DNA of 64,000 nt, taken from Pholiota molesta. Its lineage: Eukaryota; Basidiomycota; Agaricomycetes; Agaricales; Strophariaceae. The DNA lies in NCBI GenBank assembly GCA_014925825.1, contig JACGCK010000117.1:84371-148370 (forward strand). The letters run 5' to 3'. The notes beneath the pieces were generated by a model that saw only the letters and a list, made by a program, of their open reading frames with translations, was not told the DNA's origin and searched no databases. The position numbers were made by a program, and so were the translations under genes. Below are positions 61,270 to 64,000 of this stretch, in pieces. Position 1 is the first letter of the stretch, and every line of letters begins with the position of its first letter.

Positions 61270-62343
61270 ATGAGTATCGTGCAAGACGCTGTCATCTTCC
61301 TCGCGGGCTGGGCCCATGTTACCCTCGCGCCATACACCAAGGTTGAAGAAAGCTTCAACCTCCACGCCGTCCACGATGTCCTGATGTATGGAGTCGGCCC
61401 AAAAAATTTGCACAACGTGCGTATCCGACTACCAACGTCATCTTCAAACTCACATCTTCGATAACAAGTACGACCACTTCGTGTTGCCTGGGGCGGTACC
61501 GCGGACTTTTGTTGGAAGTGTGTTGATTGCATGGCTCACGAAGCCGGTTATATGGATGGCTGCACGGCAGGGCTATCTCTCTACAAAGTTTGACATGCAG
61601 ATTCTAGGTAAGTGTTGTTGAAATCCCGCGAAGTATTACATGAAATAATACCATTCCAGCCCGTCTCGTGCTGGCAAGTTTGAATGCATGGGTGCTGTGC
61701 CGCATTAGAAGAAGTACCGGGCGCCGCTTCGGAACAAGTGCTGGAGTGCTCTTCACGTTATTGACTTGTTCACAATTCCACTACCTATTCTGGATGGGAC
61801 GAACGATACCAAACATGTTCGCTACGATACCCGGTGCGTGCGTTGATGTTATCCATACCCAATTTTACCCTCTGCTTATGCCACCTAAAGTGAATTTTGC
61901 AACTTACCTTCTGCTTGATCGCGAATATACAATGCGGAAACCTTCCGAGATGAGCATCATTGGCGCCATATCCCTCCTCACATTTACTGCTGTTGTCTTC
62001 CGAGCCGAAGTCGCGCTCCTACTTGGTCCATTGTGCCTCCACCTCCTTATTACACGCAGAATCACGTTTTCCAAGCTGATCAGAATCGGTCTGGTATCAG
62101 GCTTAGCGTCGCTTGGTGAGTTTTGCGTCGTCGACAGAGAGTTGGCTGTGTTCTGATTGATAAATGCCCATAGCTCTGACAATGCTTGTCGATTCTTACT
62201 TCTGGAACAAGTCTTTACTCTGGCCCGAATTTTCAGGGATATATTTCAACGTCATACAAGGCAAAAGCGCCGAATGGGGTGTAATTGTCGTTTTCCCAGC
62301 CTTCCCTTTACGCTTCGCTAAATCTTCCTTTCCCTTTCTACTT
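61270..62343 (+). pseudogene. ALG12: ALG12 copy C, interrupted by a transposon after exon 5
   Basis: Exons 1-5 match copies A and B in order, with intact splice sites: MSIVQDAVIF, YTKVEESFN, YDHFVLPGAVPRTF, FHYLFWMGRTIPN, AEVALLLGP and SGIYFNVIQGKSAEWG. Intron 5 starts at GTAATTGTCG, but its end is replaced by transposon sequence from 62344. Exons 6-8 are not in the window. Because the break is in an intron, the rest could resume beyond 64000 and might even be spliced across. As seen it lacks the GHKEWRF half. Its introns and flanks are more diverged than those of A and B. Confidence 0.85.
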
Positions 62344-64000
62344 GGGCACCATTATTTTAGCGTGGGTGAGCGTGACGCAGCGTGAGGTAGCGTGAACGAG
62401 CGTGCGTTAGCGTGAGTACTAGCGTGCGCTAGCGTGACGGCGTAAACCGCCTTTGCGGCCGTTCCGCGTCATCCAAGACTTCCCCAGCCACCAGAATTGG
62501 CGTAGGCTGTCTTAAGCATCCCTGGTTGCATTACAATACAAAACATACCATTAGGCAATATAATTTAAGGTCATTGAAGTCTTGGGATGAGTGTGTGTAA
62601 GCGTGGCCTAGCGTGCCGCTAGCGTGCGCTTGCGTGAGTCATAGCGTGTGTTAGGGTGAGTGAGTCCACACGCCGACGCTGAACTTCCAAGTCTGACATC
62701 TCCGCGGCCCACGCGCTCAACACGCTCACAGCGCACGGCACAGCGGCGGACAACCGATGCATTACAAATCCTATGTTGCTGGGAGGTTTATGTAGATTAA
62801 GTTGTTTTTTCATGGAGTTATAGTGTAATTTGGGTGACATGAACACCTCCTTGTACGCACGTTTACGGAACGTACAGAAATTTAACGCGTGAGAGGCGGA
62901 TAAAAGCGTTTAAAATGAGTAGAAAAGACGAATATGTGAATAGCTTGATGAGTTTCTGGCCAAATAATTTACGTCGATCAGTATATTGTTCCAATGCGCG
63001 GTGCGCTTCCGCACAGGTAATCTTATTACTATGTTATTACTATGTGCTGCACGGCGGCAGGGCATGTTTCTTAACGACGACAACGACTTGACTTGTGGGC
63101 GAGTAGGGAACGGTGCGCCACTGCGGGAAAACGTTCGTGAGCGTCGTGTGCGATGTTGCGGGATGTACGCCAACGGTAGCGGGCTCGACATCACGCGATG
63201 GCGGTTCGATGTCGCGGGAGGTCTAATGGATTCCTGGCAGCCAATATCAACGTAAGTAATCTTTCTTTGATATCAATTCCGCGGGGAGATTCCAGCGCGC
63301 TTGTCAGAAATGGAAGGCGAAGCGCCTGGCGAAGAAGGAGCCCGCGCGGCTGGCAAGGGAGGAGAAGGAGCGGGCGGGTTCATGTTGGCTCGCGAAGGCG
63401 GAAAAGGACACGGCGGAGGTCGTAGACTCGCGGTCATCGGTGTTGTCGATTACATCACGCACGGAAGGAATATTTCGGGGTGGTATTTCAGAGCTAGGAA
63501 TGGGCCTTAGATTTTCTAGTTACACTCTTTGTAGTTTCAGTTAATGACCATTTCATTTTTGTTACATATGCGATTGAACTATGAAAGACGTGAACAAAGA
63601 CCAAGACAGCGAAGCGAGTACGAGTAACGAGCGTTTATCCTTTCGCCTTCGCGGTGAAAGAAACGGGAATGCATGGTGTGCTGGCATCATCTTTACCGGC
63701 GCTTAGAGCATCTGATGGGTTCCCTGATTTACCCTTCATGCTTGCGAATGCGCTAGTAATTTCTTCTTGCGAGGACATACTGATATTGTTGTTCTTTTCT
63801 CTGGAAAACCATCCGCTAAGATTTCAGGTGCGTGGAATGAATTACTCAGATATTTTTGTCTTAGGCGCTCATAAGCATGTATAAGCATGTGTATTCTATG
63901 TATATATACTCTAAGCGTGCACTAGCGTGTAGCGGGAAGGTAGCGTGAGGTAGCGTGAGGTAGCGTGGTCTTGCGTGAGGTAGCGTGTCTTAGCGTGAGG
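62344..64000 (+). mobile_element. Second transposon copy, right end outside window
   Basis: Starts GGGCACCATTATTTTAGCGT, with the following 250 bases closely matching 24847-25130. It then has an internal region of about 0.8 kb with no counterpart in the first copy. From about 63630 it again matches 25400-25870, up to the AGCGTG cluster where the window ends. The internal part includes a coding-like stretch (63300-63480: KWKAKRLAKKEPARLAREE, then WLAKAEKDTAEVVDS), so this copy is nearer to an autonomous parent, and the first copy is an internal-deletion derivative. Confidence 0.88.

Overview
The window is nuclear DNA of a filamentous basidiomycete, most likely an Agaricomycete. The genes are split by many short introns (about 50-65 bp, mostly GT-AG), coding exons are GC-rich, and the gene families are typical of mushroom-forming fungi: F-box/leucine-rich proteins, a DUF6534-type seven-helix membrane protein and ToxD/CipB-like reductases. 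No species name can be supported from the sequence alone.

Positions 1-20300 are ordinary housekeeping territory. In order they hold the 3' part of ORC1, a single-exon F-box protein, a type II membrane O-fucosyltransferase-like protein, TMA46 (ZC3H15-like CCCH protein), CWC2 (spliceosome, minus strand), mitochondrial methionyl-tRNA synthetase sharing a 129-bp divergent promoter with CWC2, a small four-helix membrane protein (minus strand, five exons), several small lineage-specific genes and a short probable mitochondrial protein.

Positions 21200-38450 are accessory. They hold a three-exon unknown gene, three paralogous medium-chain reductases (two forward, one reverse), an F-box gene split by a complete DNA transposon with terminal inverted repeats and a target-site duplication, and an ADP1-like ABCG transporter. 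Reductase copies 2 and 3, with their promoters and 3' flanks, form a long inverted repeat around the ABC gene. A DIRS-like retroelement relic also lies between the arms.

Positions 39794-41258 hold an intact eight-exon DUF6534 gene. From about 41650 to the end the window is a tandem array of units of about 9.6-9.9 kb. Each unit starts with ALG12 (dolichyl-P-Man:Man7GlcNAc2-PP-dolichol alpha-1,6-mannosyltransferase) and continues with about 7.5 kb of unusual sequence: degenerate repeats and reiterated exon-like modules bearing splice-donor sequences. Copies A and B of ALG12 are intact. Copy C is interrupted in its fifth intron by a second, longer member of the transposon family that splits the F-box gene, and this element runs off the window.

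Several otherwise conserved genes (ORC1, CWC2, reductase copy 3 and above all the ABC transporter) change frame by what looks like loss of one base, several times in mononucleotide runs. Residual consensus errors and true gene decay cannot be separated from sequence alone.
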